DNA of 64,000 bases, taken from positions 80,739-144,738 of the forward strand of contig AJFK01000184.1 of NCBI GenBank assembly GCA_000467715.1, read 5' to 3'. Below, piece by piece: positions 46,668 to 59,812 of the stretch (its first letter is position 1; each line of letters opens with the position of its first letter). The notes below the pieces were generated by a model, which was not told where the DNA came from, did no database searches, and saw only the letters and a program-made list of their open reading frames with translations. A program made the translations under genes and the position numbers. Source of the stretch: Hysterium pulicare CBS 123377. Its lineage: Eukaryota > Ascomycota > Dothideomycetes > Hysteriales > Hysteriaceae.

Positions 46668-47721
46668 GCAAATGGAGCGGACAGGATATGAAGACATTTA
46701 TTTGGAATGCTTTTGGATGGGCATGCCTCGGAGGGGTTTTGAGAAAAGAATTTGTTTGATGTTGAACTCTTTTTGCATGTCAGGTTTATGTTTTATGTCC
46801 TCTTCTGGTCACTACATCTCGATACCCTTTCACCAACCCTTTTGGGCGATCGTATCAGCTAGAGTATCCTTTTCTTGGCGGGTATTGATGCCACAGGGGA
46901 AGTTTTGAATTCCCAGTTAGCGTTGTGATTGCATGCTCGTTTTGTTCCGCATGATCTAGTAGTCCGAGAGCTTGGAGAAAGGGGGCGCCACTTTCGGTGT
47001 TTACTAAGCCGGATGTTGGTTTTAATGGGAGCCAAACCTGTAAGATTATTATTAGGCGGTGGAGAGGATGGATGCAATGCAGGTAGCACTCTTCAGTGCT
47101 CTTGAATAGTAGCAAGAAGGTACTTAATTCTGCATGTCATGAGATGCGTGAGCATCAGTGGAAGATCTATGTTCCGGCAGCTGTGGCATGGCAATCGGAG
47201 AATTGGCCAGATGTCATGCCAGAAATAGTGCTTCGCAGGGCATGGCTCGGGATCGATGGTTGATCAGGGCACCACACCGCCTGTTCATCCAAAACTCTTG
47301 CCAATCCCCCTGGCGATGACGTCGGGGCGCAGCTGCTAGTCCCCGCGCACCACACTGCAATTCGCTCCGTGCTGACAGGGAAGTGGTGAACCAGCGGTTG
47401 CCAGCAGCATGGGCAATTGGAAGGCTTTGCAGCTATCGTGAATGCTGGCCTTGCCCTGCGACCCCCTCTGCTTCCTTCCCCCAATTGACCTGGGTAAGGG
47501 CAGTGGTGCCTCCTTCTGCACTCTCATCCACCTCAAAAACACATCTTGCTTCGCCCTCCCGAGAGCTTTCTTCCTTTCCTAACCATCATCCTATTGCTCC
47601 TCAACACCTCCATCATTACACCTCTGATTTTTCGCCCACTTCAATTGAGTTTACGAATTACTACGTCGCATCATCCTCAACCAGCAATATTCATTTCCTC
47701 GCACGATTTTTCACAGGCACA
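46668..47721. other. Intergenic, GDB1 promoter and leader
   Basis: The frame of GDB1 is open back to 47383 but the ATG at 47722 has the family N-terminus. CT-rich leader sequence occurs at 47530-47640. No other gene was recognised. Confidence 0.5.
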
Positions 47722-50700
47722 ATGACTGCAGCGAAGCGACCCTCCAACCAGGCTGTTTACCTGCTGCCATTGACTGATGGTGGAGCACCGGATGTCCCTG
47801 GCACATATATCTACCTTCCACCTCCAGCAGATCCGGCATATGTTGTCCGATTCCAGATCGAGGGCGCCAGTTCGATATGCCGGCATGGCAGCCTCTGGGT
47901 GAATATTCCAGCGAAGGGCGAGGAGTTCCAGCGGGCCAAATACAAAGAATACAAGTCAGTTGCTGTTCGTCACTGGCCCACACCCGTTACTAACCGCCTC
48001 AATTAGACTCACTCCAGACTTCAATGGCCGCACGGAGATTGATGTCCCAATCCACCAGGCCGGAGCCTTCGCCTTCTACACTACATACACGCCACTGCCT
48101 GACTTCTCATCCTATGACGTGCCTTCTCCGAAACCCACAAGAACACCTACCTACTACATCGATGTCTGCCCTAAGTTGTCCCTGCAAGGCTCACATGTGC
48201 CAATTGATTCGCTTATTGTATTCTCCATCCTTTCCAAGTTCATGGGTCAATATCCAACAGATTGGGACAACCACTTGCGGGGTATCAGCCAGAGAAATTA
48301 CAACATGATCCACTTCACTCCATTAATGATGCGGGGCGAGTCGAATTCCCCGTACAGCATATACGATCAGCATCAATTTGACAATGCTTCTTTCCCCAAC
48401 GGCGAGAAAGATGTTGCGCGGATGGTGAAAAAGATGGAACAGGAGTTCAACATGCTCGCCATGACTGACGTTGTGTGGAATCATACGGCCAACAACAGCA
48501 AGTGGCTTCAGTATCATCCAGAGGCAGGGTACAACGTTGAAACGGCACCATGGCTGAGATCTGCATACGAGCTTGACACAGCGCTTGTCAAGTACAGCAA
48601 AGATCTTCGAGCTCTTGGATTGCCTACATCAATCAACTCCGTGGACGACCTACTGAAGATCATGGATGGCGTCAAGACTCGGGTACTTGGCGGTTGCCGA
48701 CTTTGGGAGTACTACGTCCTAGACGTGGAGAAGGACACGGTAGCCACCGTTAAAGCTTGGGTCGAAGGCCAGGCAGTCTTTCCGGATAACGGATTTGGTA
48801 CTCTGGGCGTTCGAGGTCTCGAAGAAGTCAAAGCATGGCCACTGAAGAAGAAAGCAGACTGGTGTGTCGAACATGCTCTACTAGGCGGTGATCGACTTGG
48901 TGAGAGGTATCGCCGTCGGATGGATCCTATGGTCGGCGCGGGTCTGCTCAGTGCGTTGTTCGGTCGTTATGATACGAGGACTAGCAGTACTCCTGACGAA
49001 AGAGCTGCTCACGGAGCCATTTATCGTATCTTGGAAGAAGTCAACCTCCAGTTCTACCGGGAGTACGATGCCGACGCCGCGGAGATCATGGAACAGCTGT
49101 TCAACCGCATCAAGTACTGCCGGCTCGACGACCACGGCCCAAAGTTGGGAGAGATTACCGAAGCAAATCCTCTGATCGAGTCCTACTTCACAAGGCTACC
49201 TCTTAATGACATCACTAAGAAGCACAACCCTGAAGCCCTCGCATTGGTCAATAATGGTTGGGTTTGGGCAGCAGATGCAATGAGAGACAATGCTGGTTGG
49301 AAATCTCGCGCGTACCTACGACGAGAGGTCATTGTATGGGGCGATTGTGTCAAGCTCCGTTACGGTGACGGACCACAGGATAACCCCTACCTTTGGGAGC
49401 ATATGGCTAAATACACGAAGCTAATGGCAAAGTATTTCCACGGCTTCCGCATCGATAATTGTCATTCCACTCCAATTCATCTTGCCGAATACATGTTAGA
49501 TCAAGCCAGATCAGTCAATCCAAACATCTTCGTGGCGGCCGAACTCTTCTCCGGATCTGAAGAGATGGACTTCAAGTTTGTCATGCGACTTGGCATTTGT
49601 GCATTGATCCGAGAAGCCATGCAAGCTTGGAGCACCCAGGAGATGAGCAGGCTCGTTCACCGTCACGGCGGAATCCCCATTGGAAGTTTCGAGACCGACG
49701 AAGTCATGAATGCAGATCAATCGGCAGGATCTGGCGGTGACCCTGGGAGACATGAAGTTATTCGCAAAATCAAGCGGAGTCCTGTTCACGCTCTTTTCAT
49801 GGACTGCACTCACGATAATGAGACGCCGGCACAAAAACGTGATGCTCGAGACACTCTCCCCAACGCTGCATTGGTCGCTATGTGTGCATGTGCAACGGGT
49901 AGCGTGATGGGGTATGATGAGGTCTATCCCAGACTCATTGAGCTTGTTCATGAAAAGCGACTCTACTCCTCTACCTCTTCAACTGGAGGTCCGGTCAAGG
50001 CCCAGGCTGGAGAAGGTGGTATCGGGGGTATCAAGAAGATTCTCAATCAGATTCACGTGCTGATGGGCAAGGATGAATACGACGAGACCTTTATTCATCA
50101 TGATCAAGAGTACATTACGGTACACCGCGTTGACCCTCACTCAAGAAAAGGATACTTCCTAATTGCGCACACCGCCTTTCCCGGTTACGGCAATGGCAAC
50201 GGGGGGTTTGGTCCCACTCATCTGCCTGGTACGAAAGCCAAACTCATTGGAAGTTGGACGCTTGAGGTCGATACAAGCGACGCTACCAAGGATGCAGTTG
50301 TCAATGACAAAACAACTCTCCGCGGTCTTCCGAGCCATACTAAGGAGCTACACGATATCATGATCGAATCTGCAGGCGATTCAACCACCATCACAATTCC
50401 AGAGAAGTTCCCTCCCGGTAGCATTGCTCTTTTCGAAACTTGGATACCTAGCGCCGAGCATGCTGATGGTCTCGATAAATTCATCACCAGTGGTGCCCGA
50501 GCTGCATTTAGCGATGTTGGCCTCGCAGATCTGAACTACATCCTCTATAGATGCGAACCCGAGGAAAGAGATGCGACCGACGGGAAAGATGGAACTTACG
50601 ACGTTCCAGGTCATGGCACTCTTGTCTATGCTGGCTTGCAAGGCTGGTGGAGCGTTCTGCGCGACGTTGTCAATGAGAACAATTTGGGACACCCTCTTTG

Positions 50701-52500
50701 CCAACATCTCCGAGATGGACAGTGGGCTTTAGACTACTGCGTTGGAAGGTTGGAAAGGATCTCAGAAAAGAGGAAATTCCATCGCGTTCAGGGACCCGCC
50801 AAATGGCTTCAGGAACGATTTGATGCTATCCGAAAAGTGCCCAGTTTTCTACTCCCCCGATATTTTGCTATGGTTGTGCAGACCGCCTACAATGCCGCCG
50901 TGGATCGCAGCATGGAGTTGATGAACGATAACATTCGCGGCGGTCAGAAATTCCTTCGTAGTCTAGCTCTTGTTAGCACACAAGTCACAGGGTACATGAA
51001 CAGTGCATCTCTCTGGCCTGAGAAGAGTGTACCCAGCATGGCAGCTGGTCTCCCTCATTTTGCCAACGACTGGGCCCGGTGCTGGGGTCGTGACATCTGC
51101 ATTTCCGCACGTGGTTTGCTCATGTGTACTGGCCGATATGCCAATGCCAAAGAACACATTCTCGCATTTGCCAGCGTCCTCAAACACGGCATGATCCCCA
51201 ATCTGCTGAGTCAAGGAAAGCTTCCGCGATACAATTCCAGGGATTCTATCTGGTTCTTCCTGCAGAACATCCAGGACTACACCAAACTTGTTCCTAATGG
51301 TTTGGATATCCTTCAGGATAAGGTGAAGCGACGATTCCTTCCGTACGATGACACATGGTTTCCCTATAACGACAAACGAGCGTACTCCAAGACGTCAACC
51401 ATTGAGGACATCATTCAGGAAGCTTTGCAACGGCATGCATCAGGAATGGATTTCCGAGAGTACGATGCTGGACCTAACATAGACAGCCAAATGAAATCAG
51501 AAGGATTCAATCTAAAAATCTGGACAGACTGGGACACTGGCATGGTGTTCGGTGGAAACCAACACAATTGCGGTACCTGGATGGACAAGATGGGTGAAAG
51601 CGAAAAGGCTGGCAGCAAGGGAGTCCCCGGTACTCCAAGAGATGGTGCTGCTGTCGAGATCACTGGCATGCTCTACAGCACTCTCAAATGGGTAGATGAA
51701 TTGCGTGCGGACGGCTACTACAAGTATGACGGCGTTAGCGTGGATGGCAGCACGAAGGTTATCAGCTTCAAGGACTGGGCTCAAAAGATCCAAGACAACT
51801 TCGAACGATGCTACTACGTTCCACTCGATCTGGAGGAGGATCAGAACTACGACGTCAACTCCAAGATCGTGAATCGAAGAGGCATCTACAAGGATCTGTA
51901 CCGATCTGGTAAAGAGTATGAGGACTATCAGCTTCGACCGAACTTCCCGATTGCCATGACAGTTGCGCCCGATCTCTTTGATCCTGAACATGCTCTCTAC
52001 GCATTATCGATGGCAGACAAGGTTCTGCTTGGACCTCAAGGAATGAAGACGCTCGATCCGTCGGACTACAACTACCGAGGATACTACATTAACAGCGAAG
52101 ACTCGACGGACTTCCATACCTCCAAAGGCAGGAACTATCATCAAGGACCGGAGTGGCTGTGGCCCACCGGTTACTTCTGTCGCGCTCTACTCAAGTTCGA
52201 TCTCATGAGACGCAAGACTCCAGCGGAACGAGTTGAGAGTTACCAACAAATTACGCGTAGATTGGCAGGCTGTATCAAGGCTATTCAGGAGAGCCCGTGG
52301 GCAGGCTTGACAGAGCTTACGAATAAGGATGGCTCGTTCTGTGGTGATTCAGTAAGCCGGCTTCCGCCTACCGAAGACATTGTGCCATTGCTAACTTGTC
52401 CAACCAGTGCCCAACCCAATCATGGTCTGCTGGATGCATCATCGATCTATTCCAAGATGCTCTTGATTATGAATTGGAAGAGGACGACGACGAAGAGTAA
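47722..52500 (+). CDS. GDB1: Glycogen debranching enzyme
   Basis: A two-activity enzyme: 4-alpha-glucanotransferase moves maltotriosyl stubs and amylo-1,6-glucosidase releases the branch glucose. Exons are 47722-47954, 48007-52351 and 52408-52500, giving 1,556 residues, close to yeast Gdb1 (1,536). The N-terminal GH13-like half shows NMIHFTPLMMRGESNSPYSI, MTDVVWNHTANNSKWL, the nucleophile region FRIDNCHSTPIHLAEY near residue 557 and the acid region VAAELFSGSEEMD near 586. The C-terminal GH133 half shows WGRDICISARGLLMC near 1103 and HKGMIPN-like KHGMIPNLL. The last intron must be removed to give the family end CPTQSWSAGCIIDLF and an acidic tail; if retained, the frame runs on to 52519 with an unrelated end. 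Confidence 0.95.
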
Positions 52501-52885
52501 GGTTTGTTGCCAGAAGTGATGACGTTACGTTCTTGTGCATACCCCTTCATGCATGGAGATAGCTGGAATTGGCGCGGTGGACTGTGCATACGCCTCTTTT
52601 GTGCATGGTGAAAAGTGAAAGACTTTAGACTAGATCGTTCTCCCTAGACACGAATACGAATAGAATCCTTTTATCCTTGACGCTCAAGTCTCGTGCTTTG
52701 GAAGTTCAGCCTTGTCGGAATCACGTGGAAGCGCGGACTAGCGCGTTCTATGCACAGAACACTGCAGGTGGCGTCCGTCCCCAATTGCACCCGCCGATAT
52801 ATCTCCAAACCTTAAGCCAGGCCATCCCAACTCCCATCCATCACTTTCGCCCAGCAACCTTGGAACTTAAGAGCTACCTTTCAAC
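52501..52885. other. Intergenic, promoter of the HLTF-like gene
   Basis: Short gap between two plus-strand genes. Nothing specific was recognised. Confidence 0.5.
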
Positions 52886-55800
52886 ATGGCTCCCCGGGGG
52901 CCTCGGAAGAGAGCTGCTGAACAAATTGATCTCACTGGCGATGAACCAGCCCACTACTCATCGCAACCCTCATCACAAACTCCTTTCTCAAGCTCATCAC
53001 AAGCTTGGTCCCAAGCCTCATCGCAACCACGCCCACCAAAGCAACCTCGCGTCGCTAGCAACAATTCGTCTCTACTCCCTTCTAGTTTAGTTCCAGGCTC
53101 ATCTCAGGCAAATCCGTATGCCATTGATGACGAAGAAGAGGATGGTTCTGATGAAGCCCCTGACGCCTCGCAAAACTACAATGAGGCGGAATTTCAATAC
53201 GACCTGTACGGCATCATGCCTACTAAGATAGTCGGGGTGCGTTATTACAACGGCGTCGCGACCTTGGGAGAAATGATCGTGTTGCGCCGCGAACCACAAA
53301 ACATGCACGATTCAAACGCCATCCAAGTCCAAAATGTGCAACGTGCGCAAATTGGTCATATACCTAGAGGCGTTGCCGAGAAGTTGGCGAAATATATGGA
53401 CAATCGCAGCATAGTGCTTGAAGGATATATCACTGGCCACAAGGGTGCTTTTGAATGTCCGATTGAGCTAAGACTGTATGGGACGAATGAACCTGTGGCT
53501 AGGAACAATCTTGTGAACCAGATGAGAAATGACAGGTTACCTGTTGGTCACGCGATGGATAGGAAGAGGAAACAAGAGCAGGCGGAGAAAGAGAGGCAGA
53601 AGATGATGGCCCAGGCCGCGAAGGCTGCGAAGATGGCTAAGAAGAATGGAGGCGCCGTTGTAAGCATGGGCCCTGGACAGCAGTGGGAGAATGCCATGGG
53701 AGAGTATGCTGGTGGTAAGTGTTGCATTGAAGGTTGACGGGCAATTAAGCTAACGCTCCCAAGGCTTATCGCAAGGCCTCGGGCTTCAGAGCCTGGACGA
53801 CATTGTCGCGGGCAGCGAACGCTTCAATCCGAGGAATGCCGAACAGGCTGTTGAACAATTTGGAGTCAAGGAGGAAGACCTGGTGAGTATAGCTGAGACA
53901 TGCTCGAACTATCTGCGCTATATGTTAATGATGTTACAGGCCAAAATGCCAAAGGCAGCCCAACCCGAAGGTCTTCTCACTGATTTGCATCCCTTCCAAC
54001 TGCAAGGCCTTCAGTGGATGCTTGATAAGGAGAGTCCTCAACTTCCCGCAGCTGGCACGAAGGACGTCGTGCAACTTTGGCAGCCACATCCTAAGATGGC
54101 CAACATTTATACAAACATGGCCACAATGTTTTCTATGAAGAATCCGGAGCTTGCAAGTGGCGGCATTCTTGCTGATGACATGGGCTTGGGCAAAACCATC
54201 CAAGTGATCTCTCTAATCCTGGCGGATAGGGCAATCGGTCGTAACGCTAAAGATGTCTGCGGAGCGACACTCATTTTGGCGCCGGTGAGCGTCATGAGTA
54301 ACTGGTCTACTCAGGTATGTCACTCCTATGAAATTAATGTGACATGCGCTTACCTCTCGTCCATTTGTAGATGAAGAAGCACATACAGGAGAGGTATGCC
54401 TTGCGAGTCATGTTCTATCATGGGACTCGGAAACGCCCAATCAATCCCAAGGAGATTGAAAACTATGATGTGGTCATCAGCACTTATGATACTGTGTCGT
54501 CGGAATGGCACTCAAAAAAGAACCCTACTGCGCCGAGAAAGGATGGGTATGTATCCTCTCTGGCCCATTCTAACCCCAAAGCTAACAACGACAGTGCCTT
54601 TTCTCTCACCTGGCGGCGTGTTGTCCTAGACGAAGGTCACAATATCCGGAACCCTAAATCCAAACGCGCCATTGCAGTGACCAATCTCCTCGCTCAGTCA
54701 AGATGGGCTCTCACTGGCACACCAATCATCAACAACCTCAAAGACCTATACTCGCTTGTCAGATTCCTTCGCCTATCTGGTGGTGTCGACAACTTCGAGC
54801 TCTTCCATTCCGCCGTCATCAGGCCCGTCAATCAAGGTGACGAGCGCGGTAATAACGTCTTGCAACTCCTCATGCGCGGCATCTGTCTGCGTCGTAAGAA
54901 AGAAATGTCCTTTATTGATCTCCGACTCCCTGAGCTTTCAGAGTATGTGCACCGCATCAACTTTCTTCCTCACGAGAAGGAGAAGTATGATGCCCTAGAA
55001 GCACAAGCAAAGGGAACATTAGATACTTACAGAAAGAACGTTATGGGCAAGGGCTCAGGTAATGCGTCCACAGCCTACCGCCATTTGCTCGAAGTCTTGC
55101 TTCGCATGCGTCAACTATGCAACCACTGGAAACTTGTAGGACAAGAACGCCTCGATACGATCATGAAGCAGCTCGAAGAAGAAGGTGTCGTAGATCTGAC
55201 GGATGAAAACAAAGCCGCCTTGCAACAAATGCTCCAACTCTCAATTGACTCCCAAGACGACTGTCCAGTCTGTTTAGAGGTACTGAACGAGCCGGTAATC
55301 ACCCGCTGCGCACACATATTCTGCACCGCCTGCATCGAGCGCGTAATAGACACCCAACATAAATGTCCCATGTGCCGCGCCGAACTCGATTCTCTAGCCA
55401 CCACAACCGTCAAACCAGCCAAAGAAACAGGCCCTCGTCCTCCACCTACCCAAGAAGAACTCCAAGACAAGGAAGTCCTAGAGAGAGAAAGCAGTTCGAA
55501 AGTCGAGGCCTTGATGTCCATCCTAAAAGCCAGTTCCAAAGACCCAACAAAGGGAAACAAGACAGTCATCTTCTCGCAATGGACCTCCTTCTTGGATCTC
55601 CTTCAACCTCATCTAGAAGCGGCGGGCATGACCTACACCCGCATCGATGGCTCCATGTCCGCGCCCCTCCGCGACTCAGCCCTCGACCTCCTCGACTCCG
55701 ACCCCAAAACCACAATCCTGCTCGCCTCCCTCTCCGTCTGCAGCGTCGGCCTCAACCTCGTAGCCGCGAACCAAGTCATCCTCGCCGACAGCTGGTGGGC

Positions 55801-56080
55801 GCCCGCCATCGAAGACCAGGCTGTGGATAGAGTGCATCGTCTGGGTCAGAAGCGGGAAACTACGGTTTTCAGACTTGTCATGGAGGGTAGTGTTGAGGAG
55901 AACGTGCTGAGGATCCAGGAGGATAAGAGAAAGCTTATGGGACTCGCTTTTGCGGAACGCGAGGTTAGGAAGGGGAAGAGGAGGGGTGGTGCGGCGGGGT
56001 TGGGGGATTTGGAGAGGTTGCTGGGGCAGGGGACGCAAGGGGGAGGGCAGCAGGGGCAGGGACAGGCGGCGGCGGCGTGA
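52886..56080 (+). CDS. HIRAN/SNF2/RING DNA translocase (HLTF/Rad5-like)
   Basis: Exons are 52886-53714, 53764-53882, 53940-54314, 54371-54546 and 54595-56080, giving 994 residues. In order: a Ser/Gln-rich leader, a HIRAN domain about 105-210 ([37 protein letters not shown]), the SNF2 ATPase with Walker [12 protein letters not shown] near 396 and the DEGH box [12 protein letters not shown], a C3HC4 RING inserted near 722 ([26 protein letters not shown]), and helicase C ([34 protein letters not shown]). HIRAN binds 3' DNA ends; HLTF and Rad5 reverse stalled forks and polyubiquitinate PCNA. HIRAN and RING sequence are nearer human HLTF than yeast Rad5, though a fungal genome often has both. The 48-base intron at 54547-54594 is divisible by three with no stop. 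Confidence 0.9.
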
Positions 56081-56991
56081 AGATGAGAATGAGGTTGAGG
56101 GTGTTGCGGTGTTGTGGTGGTGTAACCGAGGTGTTGTATTTTGGCGACCTTATCCTATATCTAGGTGAGCCATCTGACGAACAGGTAAGTCATGTTGTCT
56201 TGTGTTGGTGGCCTTGGACGGTGTTCCGGTATCAAGGAGTTCCTAGAATATCAGGTAGATAGGTGCACCCACCGCAAGGCTCAGGGTTCCCTCTAGATCA
56301 AGAATCATTTTCTAGTTTGTTACATGTATTCAAATCAGTTTGTTGAGTGGGACCTACTCAACTTGGGGCTCTGTGACAGTATATAAAGCTCAATGGGCGT
56401 AGTATGAGAACTCAAAAGAAAGTAAAAGTCAAGAGTCTAATTAATAGTAATAGAGAATTTTTTTTTAAAATTTTTTTTCCTACTTAATAGAGGTTTAGCA
56501 ATCTACTTATTGTAACTGTTGAGGTTCTCTTCATTTATGCTGCAGTGGTTACTTAAGGATACCCCTTTAATTTAAGTTTTGTAACAGCATTTAAAGTGCT
56601 CTTAGTAAGCTTTAAGAAAACTGGAAGAAAGTAAATATTATAAGTCTAGTTTAGAGTAGTAAAGAAATAAATTAAATTAAAGTCTCTTTTCTATTATATA
56701 GATAATAAGAAAGCCACAAATCCACCCATTCAACCAGTCACCAAAACCTCCACCCATATATTTGAAGCCTAAAATAACCTCCTGTTTTCTATTATGTGGG
56801 AAACCCTGTATATGGCTTTGTGGTCGCTCTACAGAGCACGATCGGGCTTGGGGAAACGGGGTTAAATCCAGTTCGCTACTTTGGCCTCAATCAGATTTAT
56901 TAGGACGCCCACGATGCCACCCAAGATGCCGCCCAATCCCCAAGACACCCTTATTCTTTTCTTCAATCCATATCACCACCTAATCTAGCAC
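56081..56991. other. Intergenic with AT-rich tract
   Basis: Convergent 3' regions of the HLTF-like gene and HIS1. About 56440-56720 is strongly AT-rich with many TA steps and long A/T runs. No transposon protein can be read. Confidence 0.5.
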
Positions 56992-58206
56992 TCATATCGT
57001 CCTCGAATTCTCAATTTTCAGAACCAAAATATCGCAAGCGCCCATAGCTGTCAACTCATCCATGGCAATAGCGATACGTTTTCGCTCGACCATAGCCTGG
57101 ACGGCAACCCATCCTTCTTCGTCTAGAGCATTGATGGTCGGGGCGCGTTTCCCAGGGGTGATTTTGCAGGCGGCTTCGAGCTTGGGCCGTTCGATGTTGT
57201 ATGTGCAGAGGACGTAGCGTTGGGCCGCTGGTGGAGAGGGATTTAGATATGGGAAACTTGGAGAAGGAGGAGCAAAGGTCAGGACTTACTTATTACACCG
57301 CGGATTCTGTTTGCGATGAGGTCGACGAGTTTGGGGTCTGAGGGGTGCTTTGATTTGATGAGGATGGCGCTTGAGGTTACGACGGTTGAGATGGCTTTTA
57401 GACCTGCTGCTCGCATCGTCTCTCCGGATTCTAGAGGCACGTCGTTAAACCCCTAGTTCGTAGATGAGATGAATGAAGTATACTGACCTACAAGATCCAC
57501 AATCCCATCCGCAACACCCAATGCACACGCAGCCTCTACACTGCCTCCCACATATTTTATCTTAGTCTGCAATTTTGGCTTCGTCTCTGCATCCCCATTC
57601 AGCAGTGCATTCCCAGCTTGACTCTCCAATTTCCTGAAATACTGGTCCGTCAAATTTGTAAAACTTGTGACGACATTCTTCCCGATTAGATCCTCTGGTC
57701 TCTGAAGCTCTCCCTTCAGCGGCACCTGCACCTGCAGCGTACACTTGCCAAAATCGAGATCTAAGACTTCTTCGACGCCGCTTGTGGCTGTGGGTGGGGA
57801 CAGCACTTCGTGTTCTGCGACTTGGTCACGGCCTGTGATGCCTAGGTCTACTCGACCTTCGCCAACGAATGTGGGGATGTCTGCTGCGGGGAGGAAGATT
57901 AGGGCGAGGGGGAGGTTCTTGACGAGGGCGATGTCGAGGCGTGAGTGGCGGTGGAATTGGATGTCTGAGCCGGAGAGAAGGTCAAGGCAGGATTGGTGGA
58001 GGCGGCCCTCTGTTTGGAGATAGTTGTGAGCGTTTCGACTTTGCAAAGTATTCGCCCGAATGACACTGATAATGCAGAAGGGAATACTAACTCTTTGGTA
58101 CGGCGAAGAGCAATCGGTCATTCAGACTGGTCCCAATAATGTCAGTCAGGGTAGGTAGAGAGCGAGACAGCCTTCTATCAAGGGTAATGCCATTGGTGAC
58201 AGTCAT
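56992..58206 (-). CDS. HIS1: ATP phosphoribosyltransferase, long form
   Basis: His1 makes phosphoribosyl-ATP from ATP and PRPP, the first and feedback-controlled step of histidine synthesis. Exons on the minus strand are 58092-58206, 57488-58009, 57290-57430 and 56992-57227, giving 337 residues. The catalytic part shows LLFAVPKKGRL across the first junction, DIPTFVGEGRVDLGITGRD, KIKYVGGSVEAACALGVAD and the PRPP-binding GIVDLVESGETMRAAGLK. The C-terminal part (RYVLCTYNIERPKLEAACKI and KRIAIAMDELTAMGACDIL) is the histidine-binding regulatory domain of the long HisG form, so feedback inhibition is expected. It is divergent from RPS28; a TGAGTCA site lies 347 bases upstream. Confidence 0.95.
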
Positions 58207-59044
58207 ATTGAGAAGTGTAAGAAGAATGCAAGTGAGTCTTACGAATTCACCAGATCCATCCTTCTTGAATGTCTGTCGCAATTTGTGAACCCCTCACGCA
58301 ATCGCAGGTACACTACAAACTACGGAAAGGTGCGTACTGCACCTTGTCTTTCTCCTTCCGCGTGGTCAAATCCAGTCCACGTAATTGGGCCTTATTGGGT
58401 CAATTGATTGTGAATGTAGCTAGCTCTAGACAAAGCGCAAGTGCCGCAGTAGTAATGTATAGGTGCAGTAGTAGAGTATAGTGGTAGGGTTTGTTATAGA
58501 GAAATGCAATTGGGTGCCAAGGATCGTGTGTTCATTGACGTCTGAAAGCGGGTGAGTCAAAGGAAGTATTTTCCCCACGTGTTCTCGGCTTTAGTGAATA
58601 GGGACCGAAGAGATCAAAGTAGCGATTGGGTGGTAAATATGCAGAGAAAAAGGCTTACAGGTCTGTATTACTACATCGATGGTGTTGGTGTTTGTTCAGG
58701 GTTTGTGCTTCCGATATGCGGACAAAAAATGACATTGCCAATCAGACGAGCGCTGGTGCTCCGTGGCGCGGGGCACGCGGTGGTGGTCCTGAATTCGGCT
58801 TGGCAGGGCGGTGTGGTAGAAAGCCGGCAGAAAAATTCGCTTCCGGAGCCTCAACCGCACAACATCATCGAATTTAGTGAGAGACCACTGCGCAGCCCAA
58901 CTTCGACCTCTACGCCTCCACGACCACCCTTGCGACCCCGATAATACAATCAATCGTCAAGACAGATTCAGTCTGATCTCAATCAAACGTTGGTTTCTTG
59001 ACTCTCTGGGGAGGATGTTTGGCTAACGACAGCAGATCGCAAAT
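58207..59044. other. HIS1/RPS28 divergent promoter
   Basis: 838 bases between the two start codons. It includes the TGAGTCA site at 58553-58559 and, near RPS28, a likely leader. Frames of 80-130 codons here have no family signal. Confidence 0.5.
58553..58559 (+). promoter_or_regulatory. TGAGTCA, Gcn4/CpcA-type site
   Basis: A perfect 7-base TGAGTCA, 347 bases upstream of the HIS1 start on the divergent strand. Gcn4 (CPC1/CpcA in filamentous fungi) binds TGASTCA in amino-acid biosynthetic promoters, and HIS genes are standard targets. Its function here is inference. Confidence 0.5.
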
Positions 59045-59454
59045 ATGGATGCCGCCGCTAAGGTCCCAGTCAAGCTCGTCAAGGTCACTCGTGGTATGTA
59101 AATTCGCATAGCATTTTGCAAAGGTACTCTACTAATGCTTTTCGTAGTTCTCGGCCGTACCGGTACGTGGCAGTTCCCTCGACGATGAGATAAAAAACAA
59201 GGAAAGGGAATAGAGAAGGACAATAAATCTGACAGGCAATAGGCTCCCGTGGTGGTGTTACACAGGTTCGCGTCGAGTTTATGGACGACACAACCCGAAG
59301 CATTATCAGAAATGTTAAGGGACCAGGTACGAATATATTTGAGGAGCACGGAAGCCTTCGAGGAAGAAGTTATGGCTAACGTATCTTGGCAGTCCGCGAA
59401 AATGACATCCTCTGCTTACTCGAATCCGAACGTGAAGCCAGGAGACTGAGATAG
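59045..59454 (+). CDS. RPS28: 40S ribosomal protein S28 (eS28)
   Basis: eS28 lies near the mRNA exit site of the small subunit. Exons are 59045-59093, 59148-59162, 59243-59326 and 59393-59454, giving 69 residues, the family length. The joined protein reads [57 protein letters not shown] and [11 protein letters not shown]. Exon 2 is 15 bases. The acceptor of intron 2 is CAATAG at 59242, not the earlier GACAG, because only it completes Gly-Ser-Arg. Three introns in a 69-codon gene is typical of fungal ribosomal protein genes. Confidence 0.95.
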
Positions 59455-59812
59455 AAAGCTGTGGGGAGTGTTCAGTGGCAGAAGCGTGGTCATGGAGATG
59501 TGCTCATATGAAGTCTGGTACCTGCATACGACTGGTTGTTTCTTATAGGAAAGGCGTAGTATTGCCTCATTTCCACCATCATGAAATAGCAGGCTTAGGT
59601 TCAATTCAAAATCCCTTCAATCAACAATCTCAAGACGCACTACACCAGTATAATTTTATTCATTCCTAGGGTGTATATACCTAGACTAAAGTGGTCGACC
59701 CTTCGAAATCCTCCTCGAATTAGCTGTAAGATGATATCTTTGAATATCTGATACCATACCACTTCGCGTACAGCACAATCAATTACGTTCCGTTGCATGA
59801 TTTCAACACGCT
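59455..59812. other. Intergenic, convergent 3' regions
   Basis: This lies between RPS28 (plus) and the unrecognised minus-strand gene. Nothing was seen. Confidence 0.55.

Noticed and set aside
52352-52519. Read-through C-terminus of GDB1 ending at 52519
   Set aside because: Removing the GTAAGC-to-CCAG intron restores the conserved family end and an acidic tail ending at 52500.
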